Part shown: one piece after another, positions 1-7,050 of the stretch | Position numbering within the stretch: the stretch's first letter is position 1 | Layout: each line of letters opens with the position of its first letter | Assembly: GCA_964562375.1 (NCBI GenBank) | Contig: CAZLSW010000094.1 | Location: forward strand, 1-10,494 | Source of the DNA: JAJPXC01 sp964562375 | GTDB taxonomy: Bacteria > Bacteroidota > Bacteroidia > Bacteroidales > Muribaculaceae | Reading direction: 5' to 3' | Length of the DNA stretch: 10,494 bases | Translations under genes and position numbers: made by a program | The notes under the pieces: model-generated | Seen by the model: the letters and a program-made list of their open reading frames with translations, nothing else | Told to the model about the DNA's origin: nothing | Databases searched by the model: none

Positions 1-58
1 TTAAACATTTTGAGGCTCAGGCCTCGTGGACTTTAAAAATTTACCGAAGTATTGGATT
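1..58. other. Left-edge leader upstream of the cytidylyltransferase gene
   Basis: This short stretch precedes the first gene. It has a TAA at 2-4 that closes the frame of the first gene, and it could equally be the end of an upstream gene cut by the window. A small inverted repeat, GAGGC at 12-16 and GCCTC at 21-25 with a 4-base loop, is present. It has no T-tract, so I do not call it a terminator. No promoter is recognisable, which fits transcription reading in from the left. Confidence 0.35.
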
Positions 59-757
59 ATGAAACAAGATAATATATTGGTGGTAATTCCCGCGCGAGGA
101 GGAAGCAAAGGGATACCCCGCAAAAACATCAAGCCGTTCCTAGGCACTCCCCTACTCCACTACGCGATAGCGGTGGGTAGAGCCGTAACCGATGACAGCC
201 ATGTGATCGTGTCGACCGACGACGAGGAAATCGCTGAGGTGGCACGGCAGACTGGCCTGCAAGTGCCATATATGCGTCCCGCGGAACTGGCCACCGACCA
301 TGCTTCATCACGCGACGCTATTCTCGACGTGATGAACTGGGCCGATCGACAAGGATTAAGGTATGACCGCGTGCTGCTGCTCCAACCCACCTCGCCCCTC
401 CGCACAGTCGACGACGTGGTGCGCACCCTGGCAGCCTACTCCCCCGACATCGACATGGCTGTAACAGTAAAAGAAGCCTCCTGCAATCCTTATTACAATT
501 GCTATGAGACTGATTCCGATGGCTTTATCACCATTTCAAAGGGCGATGGCAGGCTCACTCGTCGACAAGACGCACCTCGCGCCTGGGAAATCAACGGCGC
601 TGTCTACGTGATTAATCCTCAATCCTTAAGAGAGATGGAAATAGGACAATTCCGTAGGCGTGTCCCCGTGGTGATGAACGCCGAACGCAGCGTCGACCTC
701 GACACCCCACTTGACTGGGAGATAGCCGAGGCCATTGGCCGACACCTAAACTTATAA
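59..757 (+). CDS. CMP-nonulosonate (acylneuraminate/legionaminate-type) cytidylyltransferase, NeuA/LegF family
   Basis: A cytoplasmic enzyme expected to activate a nonulosonic acid (sialic, legionaminic or a related acid) with CTP to give the CMP-sugar used by surface glycosyltransferases. Numbering from the ATG at 59 gives 232 residues, normal for the family. The N-terminal nucleotide-binding motif PARGGSKGIPRKN spans residues 11-23. STDDEEIA follows at 52-59, QPTSPLR at 109-115, RRQDAPRAWEINGAVYV at about 168-184, and DLDTPLDW at 213-220 carries the acidic residues expected for metal binding. A GTG at 26 would add 11 residues before the conserved start of the fold, so ATG 59 is preferred. 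The gene ends 27 bp before a PtmE-like gene, and that pairing favours a legionaminic-type substrate over N-acetylneuraminate. The family is secure; the exact sugar is inferred. Confidence 0.9.
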   Translation: MKQDNILVVIPARGGSKGIPRKNIKPFLGTPLLHYAIAVGRAVTDDSHVIVSTDDEEIAEVARQTGLQVPYMRPAELATDHASSRDAILDVMNWADRQGLRYDRVLLLQPTSPLRTVDDVVRTLAAYSPDIDMAVTVKEASCNPYYNCYETDSDGFITISKGDGRLTRRQDAPRAWEINGAVYVINPQSLREMEIGQFRRRVPVVMNAERSVDLDTPLDWEIAEAIGRHLNL

Positions 758-784
758 CCCCCTTACGACGTTTCAACTATAATA

Positions 785-1837
785 ATGGATAAACATATAA
801 TCAACGATTCCGCCACCCTTATCGAGGCTCTTGACCGGCTCAACCAGTTGTCGGGCCAGGTGATGACGCTTTTCGCTGTAAACCAGCGTGGGGAGATGAC
901 CGGAACGCTTACCGACGGTGACGTGCGCCGAGCCCTGCTTTCAGGATTGACGCTACAGTCGCTTGTTAGTGATGCAATGCACCGCTCGTTTCTGGCACTC
1001 GACAATTCATCCCCCTCCTCAGCTACCATGAAGGAAGCACAACGACGAGGCGTAAGGCTTCTACCGCGATTGGACTCGTATAAGAAAATCGTTGGCCTTG
1101 TTGACCTTAACCGCACCCGAGCGTTATTGCCGTTGACAGCGATCCTTATGGCCGGAGGTAAGGGGGAAAGGTTACGTCCGATGACATTGTCACGACCCAA
1201 GCCACTCCTCGAAATTGACGGCAAAGCCATTATTGATTATAATGTGGAGCTGCTGGCCGCTGTGGGTATTAACGACATCACGGTCACTACCCGATACCTG
1301 GCCCACCAGATAAAGGAGCATTTCTCGCATCCCGTGGCAGGCGTGAGCGTGAAATGCGTTGAGGAAAACGAGCCCCTGGGCACCATCGGAGCTGCCCAAC
1401 TCGTGGATAATCGCAACCCCCAGGGAGCCACCTTGATCATGAACTCCGACTTGTTGACAACCATACGCCTCGAGGAGATGTGGGAACGACACCAAGATTC
1501 CCGCGCCGCTATCACTATCGCCGCTATTCCTTATGTGGTATCGGTCCCCTATGCCATATTAGGCGTGGACGATAACGGCGCCGTTGGCTCAATCGAGGAA
1601 AAGCCCACATATTCCCATTATGCCAACGCCGGAATCTACATTATTAATAACACCATCTTGGAGCGAATTCCCCGCGGACAACGTTACGATGCCACCGACC
1701 TTGTTGAGCAAGCAATTGCCGACGGAGAACGGGTCTCCTATTACCCCATCAGCGGAACTTGGATCGACATCGGCTCGCCCACCGACTTCCGTCAAGCCCA
1801 AGAGCTAATGCGCCATCACCGCGACCTCCCCAACTAG
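785..1837 (+). CDS. CBS-domain plus sugar-phosphate nucleotidyltransferase fusion, PtmE-like
   Basis: A cytoplasmic 350-residue enzyme. Residues 1 to about 112 form a CBS-pair regulatory region (TGTLTDGDVRRALL at about 39-52 is a typical CBS segment). Residues 115-345 form a GT-A type nucleotidyltransferase: LMAGGKGERLRPMT at 121-134, RPKPLL at 137-142, GTIGA at 199-203, NSD at 220-222, EEKPT at 271-275, NAGIYI at 281-286 and GTWIDIGSPTDF at 324-335. This architecture matches Campylobacter PtmE, which makes GDP-glucosamine for legionaminic acid synthesis. That family knowledge and the adjacent CMP-sugar synthetase suggest the same pathway here. A mannose-1-phosphate guanylyltransferase or other hexose-1-phosphate nucleotidyltransferase role remains possible. 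The CBS pair suggests nucleotide-responsive control. The TAG stop lies inside the 7-bp repeat array that separates it from obg. Confidence 0.85.
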   Translation: MDKHIINDSATLIEALDRLNQLSGQVMTLFAVNQRGEMTGTLTDGDVRRALLSGLTLQSLVSDAMHRSFLALDNSSPSSATMKEAQRRGVRLLPRLDSYKKIVGLVDLNRTRALLPLTAILMAGGKGERLRPMTLSRPKPLLEIDGKAIIDYNVELLAAVGINDITVTTRYLAHQIKEHFSHPVAGVSVKCVEENEPLGTIGAAQLVDNRNPQGATLIMNSDLLTTIRLEEMWERHQDSRAAITIAAIPYVVSVPYAILGVDDNGAVGSIEEKPTYSHYANAGIYIINNTILERIPRGQRYDATDLVEQAIADGERVSYYPISGTWIDIGSPTDFRQAQELMRHHRDLPN

Positions 1838-1873
1838 AAACTAGAAACTAAAAACTAAAAACTAAAAACTATA
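1832..1873. repeat. Heptamer tandem array (six 7-bp units) between the PtmE-like gene and obg
   Basis: Six consecutive 7-bp units fill the junction: aactaga twice, aactaaa three times, then aactata. The array begins in the last sense codon of the upstream gene and includes its TAG stop at 1835-1837. It ends 6 bp before the obg ATG, so it forms nearly the whole obg leader. No Shine-Dalgarno is visible; the A-rich array may serve as an unstructured leader. The first 18 bases from 1831 recur exactly at 9960-9977. Confidence 0.85.
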
Positions 1874-1879
1874 CACTCC

Positions 1880-3043
1880 ATGCCTGAATCCAATTTTATC
1901 GATTATGTGAAGATCCTTTGCCGATCGGGCAAAGGAGGCGCTGGCTCGCGCCACTTCTACCGCGCTAAATACGTGCCAAAGGGTGGTCCCGACGGCGGCG
2001 ACGGCGGCCGTGGTGGTCACATTATATTAAAAGGCAACTCCCACATGTGGACATTACTTCCGTTGAAATATCGTCGCCACATTTTCGCCGGCAACGGCCA
2101 ATCGGGTTCGGGCGGACGCTCGTTCGGCAAGGATGGCGACGACGTGGTGGTGGAAGTACCCTGTGGTACCGTCGTTTTTGATGCTGAAACCGGCGAGTAT
2201 CTCACCGAGGTAACCGACGACGGCCAAGAGGTGAAACTGCTCAAGGGTGGCCGCGGAGGCCTGGGCAACTGGCATTTCAAAAGCGCAACCAACCGCACCC
2301 CCCGTTATGCCCAGCCTGGCGAGCCCGCGATTGAGAAAAGCGTCATCCTCGAGTTGAAATTGCTGGCCGATGTGGGACTTGTGGGTTTCCCCAATGCCGG
2401 TAAGTCAACCCTGCTCTCCGCCGTCTCGGCAGCGCGTCCCAAAATCGCCGATTACCCCTTCACAACGATGGAGCCCCAATTGGGCATTGTCCCTTATCGC
2501 GACAATCGCTCCTTTGTTATGGCCGACATCCCCGGTATCATCGAGGGGGCCAGCGAAGGTAAAGGACTGGGACTGCGATTCTTACGCCACATCGAGCGTA
2601 ACGCCGTGTTGCTATTTATGGTGCCCGCCGACGCCGATGATATCCAGAAGGAATACGAGATACTCCTTGGGGAATTGGAGCGATTCAACCCCCAATTGAT
2701 CGACAAGCCTCGCATTCTGGCCATCTCCAAGAGCGACATGCTCGACGACGAGCTCATCGACGAAATCAAGAAACATCTCCCCGACGACGTGCCTCACGTG
2801 TTCATCTCGGCTGTAACTGGCCAAGGAATCGACCACCTGAAGGACGTCCTCTGGAAAGCGATTAACGACCCCGCCAACCAAAACATCGATCAAACAATCA
2901 CCCATCGCCCCCTCGACGTGCGCCACCGCGTTAAAGAGGAGGACGAATTCATCTTCGAGCCTGAGCCAATCGATGAGGAAGAGGAAATCATCGAGGAAGA
3001 TTGGGACGAGGATGGTTATGAATGGGACGAGGACGTGGAATAG
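1880..3043 (+). CDS. obg: GTPase Obg/CgtA (ribosome assembly GTPase)
   Basis: Obg binds GTP and acts in late assembly of the 50S ribosomal subunit and in stress and growth control; it is normally essential. The 387-residue protein has the glycine-rich Obg fold at about 5-160 (for example GGPDGGDGGRGGH at 35-47 and GGRGGLGN at 123-130). The G domain follows: P-loop GFPNAGKST at 169-177, switch I DYPFTT at 191-196, DIPGIIEGA at 216-224, G4 ISKSD at 282-286 and G5 ISA at 309-311. G4 reads SKSD rather than the canonical NKxD. From about 352 there is a highly acidic tail of Asp and Glu with Trp and Tyr, in place of an OCT domain. The gene sits between sugar-nucleotide genes and an exported-enzyme operon, so neighbours say little about its role. 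Its TAG stop lies inside a 13-bp hairpin. Confidence 0.97.
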   Translation: MPESNFIDYVKILCRSGKGGAGSRHFYRAKYVPKGGPDGGDGGRGGHIILKGNSHMWTLLPLKYRRHIFAGNGQSGSGGRSFGKDGDDVVVEVPCGTVVFDAETGEYLTEVTDDGQEVKLLKGGRGGLGNWHFKSATNRTPRYAQPGEPAIEKSVILELKLLADVGLVGFPNAGKSTLLSAVSAARPKIADYPFTTMEPQLGIVPYRDNRSFVMADIPGIIEGASEGKGLGLRFLRHIERNAVLLFMVPADADDIQKEYEILLGELERFNPQLIDKPRILAISKSDMLDDELIDEIKKHLPDDVPHVFISAVTGQGIDHLKDVLWKAINDPANQNIDQTITHRPLDVRHRVKEEDEFIFEPEPIDEEEEIIEEDWDEDGYEWDEDVE

Positions 3044-3066
3044 TGGCCAACAGGGCCACTATTCCA
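3036..3066. repeat. Perfect 13-bp inverted repeat spanning the obg stop codon
   Basis: The left arm TGGAATAGTGGCC (3036-3048) pairs perfectly with GGCCACTATTCCA (3054-3066) around the 5-base loop AACAG. The obg TAG stop (3041-3043) is in the left arm. No T-tract follows on the + strand, because the next sequence is an A-rich repeat, so it is not a canonical intrinsic terminator. It may protect the obg mRNA 3' end, act as a Rho-dependent or partial terminator, or limit readthrough into the peptidase operon. Confidence 0.8.
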
Positions 3067-3100
3067 AAGGCAAAAGTATAAAGGCAAAAGTAAAAAGTAA
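3066..3100. repeat. Heptamer-period A-rich repeat upstream of the C1 peptidase gene
   Basis: The array parses into five 7-bp units: aaaggca, aaagtat, aaaggca, aaagtaa, aaagtaa. The first four form two copies of a 14-bp unit. It begins at the base of the obg hairpin and ends 11 bp before the peptidase ATG. Its sequence differs from the aactaga arrays, but the period and A-richness are shared. No recognisable -7 box lies in it, so I do not assign a promoter. Confidence 0.7.
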
Positions 3101-3111
3101 TTTAAATACCC

Positions 3112-4311
3112 ATGAATAAACCAATCATTATCTTTCTTTTGAGCGCCATGGCTGTTACAGCGGCCAAAGGCGACGACAAAGTGGTGGTCCCCGACAGCAC
3201 CGGCTTCAAATTTACCGATACGCTGGTCTTGGAAACCACCCCCGTGAAAAATCAAAACAAATCGGGTACTTGCTGGTGCTTCGCCGGCAACTCGTTCTTC
3301 GAGGACGAGATTCTCCACTCCAAAGGCGACACCATCGACCTCTCGGAGATGTTCGTCGTACGGCAATGCTACCTCGACAAGGCCGATCGCTTCGTGCGCC
3401 TGGGAGGTGTGTGCAACTTCTCGCCCGGCGGCAGCATCATGGATGTACCCTACGTCTGGGCTAAAGTAGGTGCCGTGCCCGAGGAAGCTTATAGCGGACT
3501 GAGCTACGGCGAGGACAAGCACCAGCATGGAGAGCTCCAAGCCGTACTCGAGGCTTATCTGAAAGGCGTCGTCAAGAATCCCAACAAACGCCTGTCTACT
3601 GCCTGGCGCAAGGGATTTGAGGCCATTCTCGACGCGTATCTGGGCCAAGTGCCTCAAACGTTTACCGTTAACGGCCGCTCCTATACCCCACAGAGCTACG
3701 CCGAGTCGCTCGGGCTGAATGTGGAGGATTACACCCCCGTGACATCATTCTCCCACCATCCCTTCTATACACCCTTCCCTCTGGAAGTGGCCGACAACTG
3801 GCTATGGGCCGGTTACCAGAACGTGCCTCTCAACGAGCTTAAGGAGATAGTGGATTATTCCCTTGACCAAGGTCACTCCATCGTCTGGGCAGCCGACGTG
3901 AGCGAGCCGGGATTCAAGTGGCGCAAGGGATACGCCGTGATGCCCAAGGAGAAAAAACAAGAGGATCTCGAAGGCACCGAGCTGTCTCGCTGGGTGCAAC
4001 TCTCGGAAAAAGACCGACAAGAGGAGATGTACGACATCAAGGGCCCCGTTGAGGAAATCGTGGTTACACAAGAGAGCCGTCAGGAGATGTTCGACCGTCA
4101 AGAGACCACCGACGACCACGGCATGGTGATTATCGGCAAAGCAGTTGACCAAGAGGGGAACCCTTATTATAAGGTGAAAAACTCATGGGACACCAATCAG
4201 CTTTACAACGGCTACTTCTACGTGTCCGAGCCCTATTTCCTGGCCAAAACCATCTCCATCCTGGTCAATAACGACGGCATCCCCACAGCTATCAAGAAGA
4301 AATTCAAATGA
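3112..4311 (+). CDS. Exported C1B-family cysteine peptidase (PepC/bleomycin hydrolase-like)
   Basis: A papain-fold peptidase, probably an aminopeptidase, of 399 residues. Residues 1-18 form a signal peptide (MNKPIIIFLLSAMAVTAA), so it should act in the periplasm or outside, unlike cytoplasmic PepC. Catalytic elements are in the expected order: oxyanion glutamine Q48 and nucleophile C54 in VKNQNKSGTCWCF (46-57), H336 in TDDHGMVI and N357 in YKVKNSW. The TTDDHGM block and long central region are typical of the bleomycin hydrolase branch. In NSWD (357-360), Asp replaces the Gly usual after NSW in papain-like enzymes. The stop overlaps the next start as ATGA, implying co-transcription and possible translational coupling with the glycosidase. 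Its substrate and its link to glycan breakdown are unknown. Confidence 0.9.
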   Translation: MNKPIIIFLLSAMAVTAAKGDDKVVVPDSTGFKFTDTLVLETTPVKNQNKSGTCWCFAGNSFFEDEILHSKGDTIDLSEMFVVRQCYLDKADRFVRLGGVCNFSPGGSIMDVPYVWAKVGAVPEEAYSGLSYGEDKHQHGELQAVLEAYLKGVVKNPNKRLSTAWRKGFEAILDAYLGQVPQTFTVNGRSYTPQSYAESLGLNVEDYTPVTSFSHHPFYTPFPLEVADNWLWAGYQNVPLNELKEIVDYSLDQGHSIVWAADVSEPGFKWRKGYAVMPKEKKQEDLEGTELSRWVQLSEKDRQEEMYDIKGPVEEIVVTQESRQEMFDRQETTDDHGMVIIGKAVDQEGNPYYKVKNSWDTNQLYNGYFYVSEPYFLAKTISILVNNDGIPTAIKKKFK

Positions 4312-7046
4312 TTCCAAGAATGACCATGAAGAAGATAGCCATAGCTATTTCAGCGTGTGGGAGCCTCATTACCTTGGGGTCATGCCACGGCGATGACGGG
4401 AACAAAGGGCTGATTTACCAGTGCGACGAATACTCGGTGTACGAAGATTCGGTGGTACAAGGCGAATTCAAGGCAGTAGCCGTCAGCACAACTGAGATTA
4501 CCACCAATTATCGCTCGCCCGAGCTATCGGGAGCCTCATCCCGGGTGCAATTCCGGTTCTCGTTGAACAGCCGCGACAACGAGTTGCTCCCTGGCCGCAG
4601 TCACAACACTATAATCGGCCTGGCTGGCGAGAAAGACAAGGTGTGGGTATTCGGCGACACCGTTGGCGAGATTTCTCCACAAGCCAAAGGTGAAGAATTG
4701 CCCCACGACACCGAGTGGACCCTCCGCCTCGACATGCGGCCCGTGCTTCGATCGTTCAAGCAACTGGGCTACTATGTTACTCCCACCTCCGACACCATAT
4801 ACGCCGACGATTTCAAAGGGGTGTGGGTGGCCGGTTCCGTTGAGCCTTTGAGCTGGGATTTCGAGAACCTTTACGGCAAGGACGACCGCAAGCTCATCGA
4901 CCGCGGGGATTCCATTTTTGAGGTTACGCTCTCGGTCAACCCTACTACTGAGCGCCCTAAGGATCCCACAGGATGGCGGGTGGATTCAATCAACACAAGC
5001 TACCCCACATTCACCGCCAAGCAAATGCTCCCGATGGCTGTCTACAACATGGGCATCGCCGATATCGTAAGCAACATTCGTCCCGACGAGTGCTTCCGCG
5101 CCGGCAAGGAATGGGATGGCGTGTGGACTCGCGATGTCTCCTACGCTATCTATTTGTCGCTAGCCTATCTCGACCCCCAGCGCTCAATGAACTCGCTGCG
5201 AGCAAAGGTCAAAAACGGCCATATCGTGCAGGACACCGGCACAGGTGGCGCTTGGCCCGTTTCCAGCGACCGTATAGTGTGGTCAATAGCCGCTTGGGAG
5301 ATTTATCTTACCACCGGCGACCGCGCTTGGCTGGCCGAGGCCGCTCAAATCATCGCTAACACTCTCGAGGCCGACATGAAAGTCGTTTACGACCCATATT
5401 ACAAGATGATGCACGGCGAGCAGAGCTACCTCGACTGGCGAGAACAGACCTATCCCCGCTGGATGCAGCCCAAGGACATCTACGAGTCGATGTGCCTTGG
5501 CACCAATGTGGTCTTCTGCCAAGCTTGCAAAATCCTTGGCATGATGGCTCAAGAGATGCGCTCTCAAGGCTCAGGCGAGCAACTTTCCCCCGAAATTGAC
5601 AAAATCTCCGCCCTAGGCGAAACCCTTCGCCAATCCATCAACACACGCCTGTGGATGCCTCAACGAGGCTACTATAGCGAATACCTCTACGGCGGCGCTT
5701 ACGCCATCCAATCCCAGGGAAACGACAACCTGGGACAAGCCCTGAGCGTAATCTTCGATGTGGCTACCCCCGACATGGCCAATTCCCTGATTGAAAAGAC
5801 CCCCGTGGTACCTTTCGGCACCCCCTCGGTTTATCCCCAGCTTCCCGACATCAAGCCTTACCACAACGACGCCGTATGGCCCTTTGTGCAGGCATATTGG
5901 AACCTCGCTAGCGCCAAGGCCAATAACATGACCGCTCTCGACGCCGGAATCGCCGCCATTTATCGCGCTGCCGCACTGTTCAGCACCAACAAAGAGCTGT
6001 ATGTGGCTTCTAATGGCGATTATCGTGGCACGGCCGTCAACTCCGACAGCCAATTATGGAGTTGTGCCGGCAACGTCGCGATGGTGTTCCGCATATTTGC
6101 CGGAATGAATTTCACTACCAAGGGTATCGAGTTGAACCCCGTGGTTCCCTCATGGCTCTCAGGCGACAAAGTGATCGAAGGCTTTAAATACCGCGACGCC
6201 CTGCTCAGCGTCACGGTGAAAGGCACGGGCACCAAAATCGCAGCCATGACAATCGATAGCAAGCCTGTTGAACTCTCTTCCGCCAACGACGCTTACCTTA
6301 TCCCCGCCGACCTCCAGGGCGAACACAAAATCGTGGTTACAATGGCCGACAACAAGGTTGAACGTTCCACTATCAACATTGGAGCACAGCGTTGGATGCC
6401 CTCTACCCCTCTTGTGGAATGGTCCAACGACAACCAGGCCACCATCACCAACTATCGCGACGGCCTGAGCTACCAAGTGTTCCGCAACTCCGTGGCCGAA
6501 GGCGACATCTCGGAAGGGAAATACACCCTTGACAACGCCAAATGCTTCACGATGGTCGACCTTGTACCTATCCAAGGAGATATCGAGGGCTTTACATGCC
6601 GTCCCTTCGAATTCATCCCCGAGGGCTCGCTAATTATAGTCCAGGCCGAGGATTTCGCCCGCGGAGGCACCAAATACGTGGTGGACCCCGCCAAGGCATC
6701 CCGGTTCGCTGAGTTATCGCTCAAGCCTCTTAGAATTACCGTCAACGTGCCTCAAGAGGGCGACTACTTTATCGATGCCCGCTATGCCAACGGCAACGGC
6801 CCGATCAACACCGAGAACAAGTGTTGCATCCGTTCGCTGATGGTCAACGACGCTTACGTAGGCTCGCTCGTAATGCCTCAACGCGGCTTGGGCGAATGGC
6901 TCTCTACAGGTTACTCCAACATGCTGCGAGCCCACCTCGCTGCGGGTGACAACACCCTCGAGATTGTCTACAATCCCTGGGACGAGAACATGAACGCCGA
7001 CGTCAACACGGCCCTTATCGACTATATCCGTATCATTAAAAAATAA
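4308..7046 (+). CDS. Six-hairpin glycosidase-like lipoprotein with C-terminal CBM6/35-like module
   Basis: A 912-residue exported enzyme, probably a glycan hydrolase. Residues 8-26 form a lipoprotein signal ending in LGSC (cysteine 26), followed by HGDDGN; the Asp pair resembles Bacteroidetes surface-export signals. Residues about 30-230 look beta-rich, including a carbohydrate-binding-like stretch at about 171-210 (WVAGSVEPLSWDF, then GDSIFEVTL). Residues about 235-620 match an (alpha/alpha)6 six-hairpin core with KEWDGVWTRDVSYA (267-280), DTGTGGAWPVSSDR (309-322), SYLDWREQTYPRW (373-385) and YHNDAVWPFVQAYW (518-531). Residues about 772-912 resemble CBM6/35 (VQAEDF near 778-783, terminal ALIDYIRI). 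The GH family is not certain; GH15, GH63 and debranching-type enzymes share the fold. The start could be ATG 4308, 4320 or 4326; 4326 gives a typical MKK signal, while 4308 couples to the peptidase stop. The next gene starts 4 bp after the stop. Confidence 0.85.
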   Translation: MIPRMTMKKIAIAISACGSLITLGSCHGDDGNKGLIYQCDEYSVYEDSVVQGEFKAVAVSTTEITTNYRSPELSGASSRVQFRFSLNSRDNELLPGRSHNTIIGLAGEKDKVWVFGDTVGEISPQAKGEELPHDTEWTLRLDMRPVLRSFKQLGYYVTPTSDTIYADDFKGVWVAGSVEPLSWDFENLYGKDDRKLIDRGDSIFEVTLSVNPTTERPKDPTGWRVDSINTSYPTFTAKQMLPMAVYNMGIADIVSNIRPDECFRAGKEWDGVWTRDVSYAIYLSLAYLDPQRSMNSLRAKVKNGHIVQDTGTGGAWPVSSDRIVWSIAAWEIYLTTGDRAWLAEAAQIIANTLEADMKVVYDPYYKMMHGEQSYLDWREQTYPRWMQPKDIYESMCLGTNVVFCQACKILGMMAQEMRSQGSGEQLSPEIDKISALGETLRQSINTRLWMPQRGYYSEYLYGGAYAIQSQGNDNLGQALSVIFDVATPDMANSLIEKTPVVPFGTPSVYPQLPDIKPYHNDAVWPFVQAYWNLASAKANNMTALDAGIAAIYRAAALFSTNKELYVASNGDYRGTAVNSDSQLWSCAGNVAMVFRIFAGMNFTTKGIELNPVVPSWLSGDKVIEGFKYRDALLSVTVKGTGTKIAAMTIDSKPVELSSANDAYLIPADLQGEHKIVVTMADNKVERSTINIGAQRWMPSTPLVEWSNDNQATITNYRDGLSYQVFRNSVAEGDISEGKYTLDNAKCFTMVDLVPIQGDIEGFTCRPFEFIPEGSLIIVQAEDFARGGTKYVVDPAKASRFAELSLKPLRITVNVPQEGDYFIDARYANGNGPINTENKCCIRSLMVNDAYVGSLVMPQRGLGEWLSTGYSNMLRAHLAAGDNTLEIVYNPWDENMNADVNTALIDYIRIIKK

Positions 7047-7050
7047 ACCC

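Noticed and set aside
26..58. GTG start at 26 for the cytidylyltransferase
   Set aside because: It adds 11 residues ahead of the conserved family start, and ATG 59 places the nucleotide-binding motif at the usual distance from the N-terminus.
3036..3066. Classical intrinsic terminator after obg
   Set aside because: The stem is strong but is followed by an A-rich repeat on the + strand, and no T-tract follows it on either strand in the correct position.
3016..3657. Minus-strand open frame of 213 codons opposite obg and the peptidase
   Set aside because: It overlaps the strongly supported peptidase gene with intact catalytic motifs, has no recognisable domain, and is explained by the composition of the coding strand.
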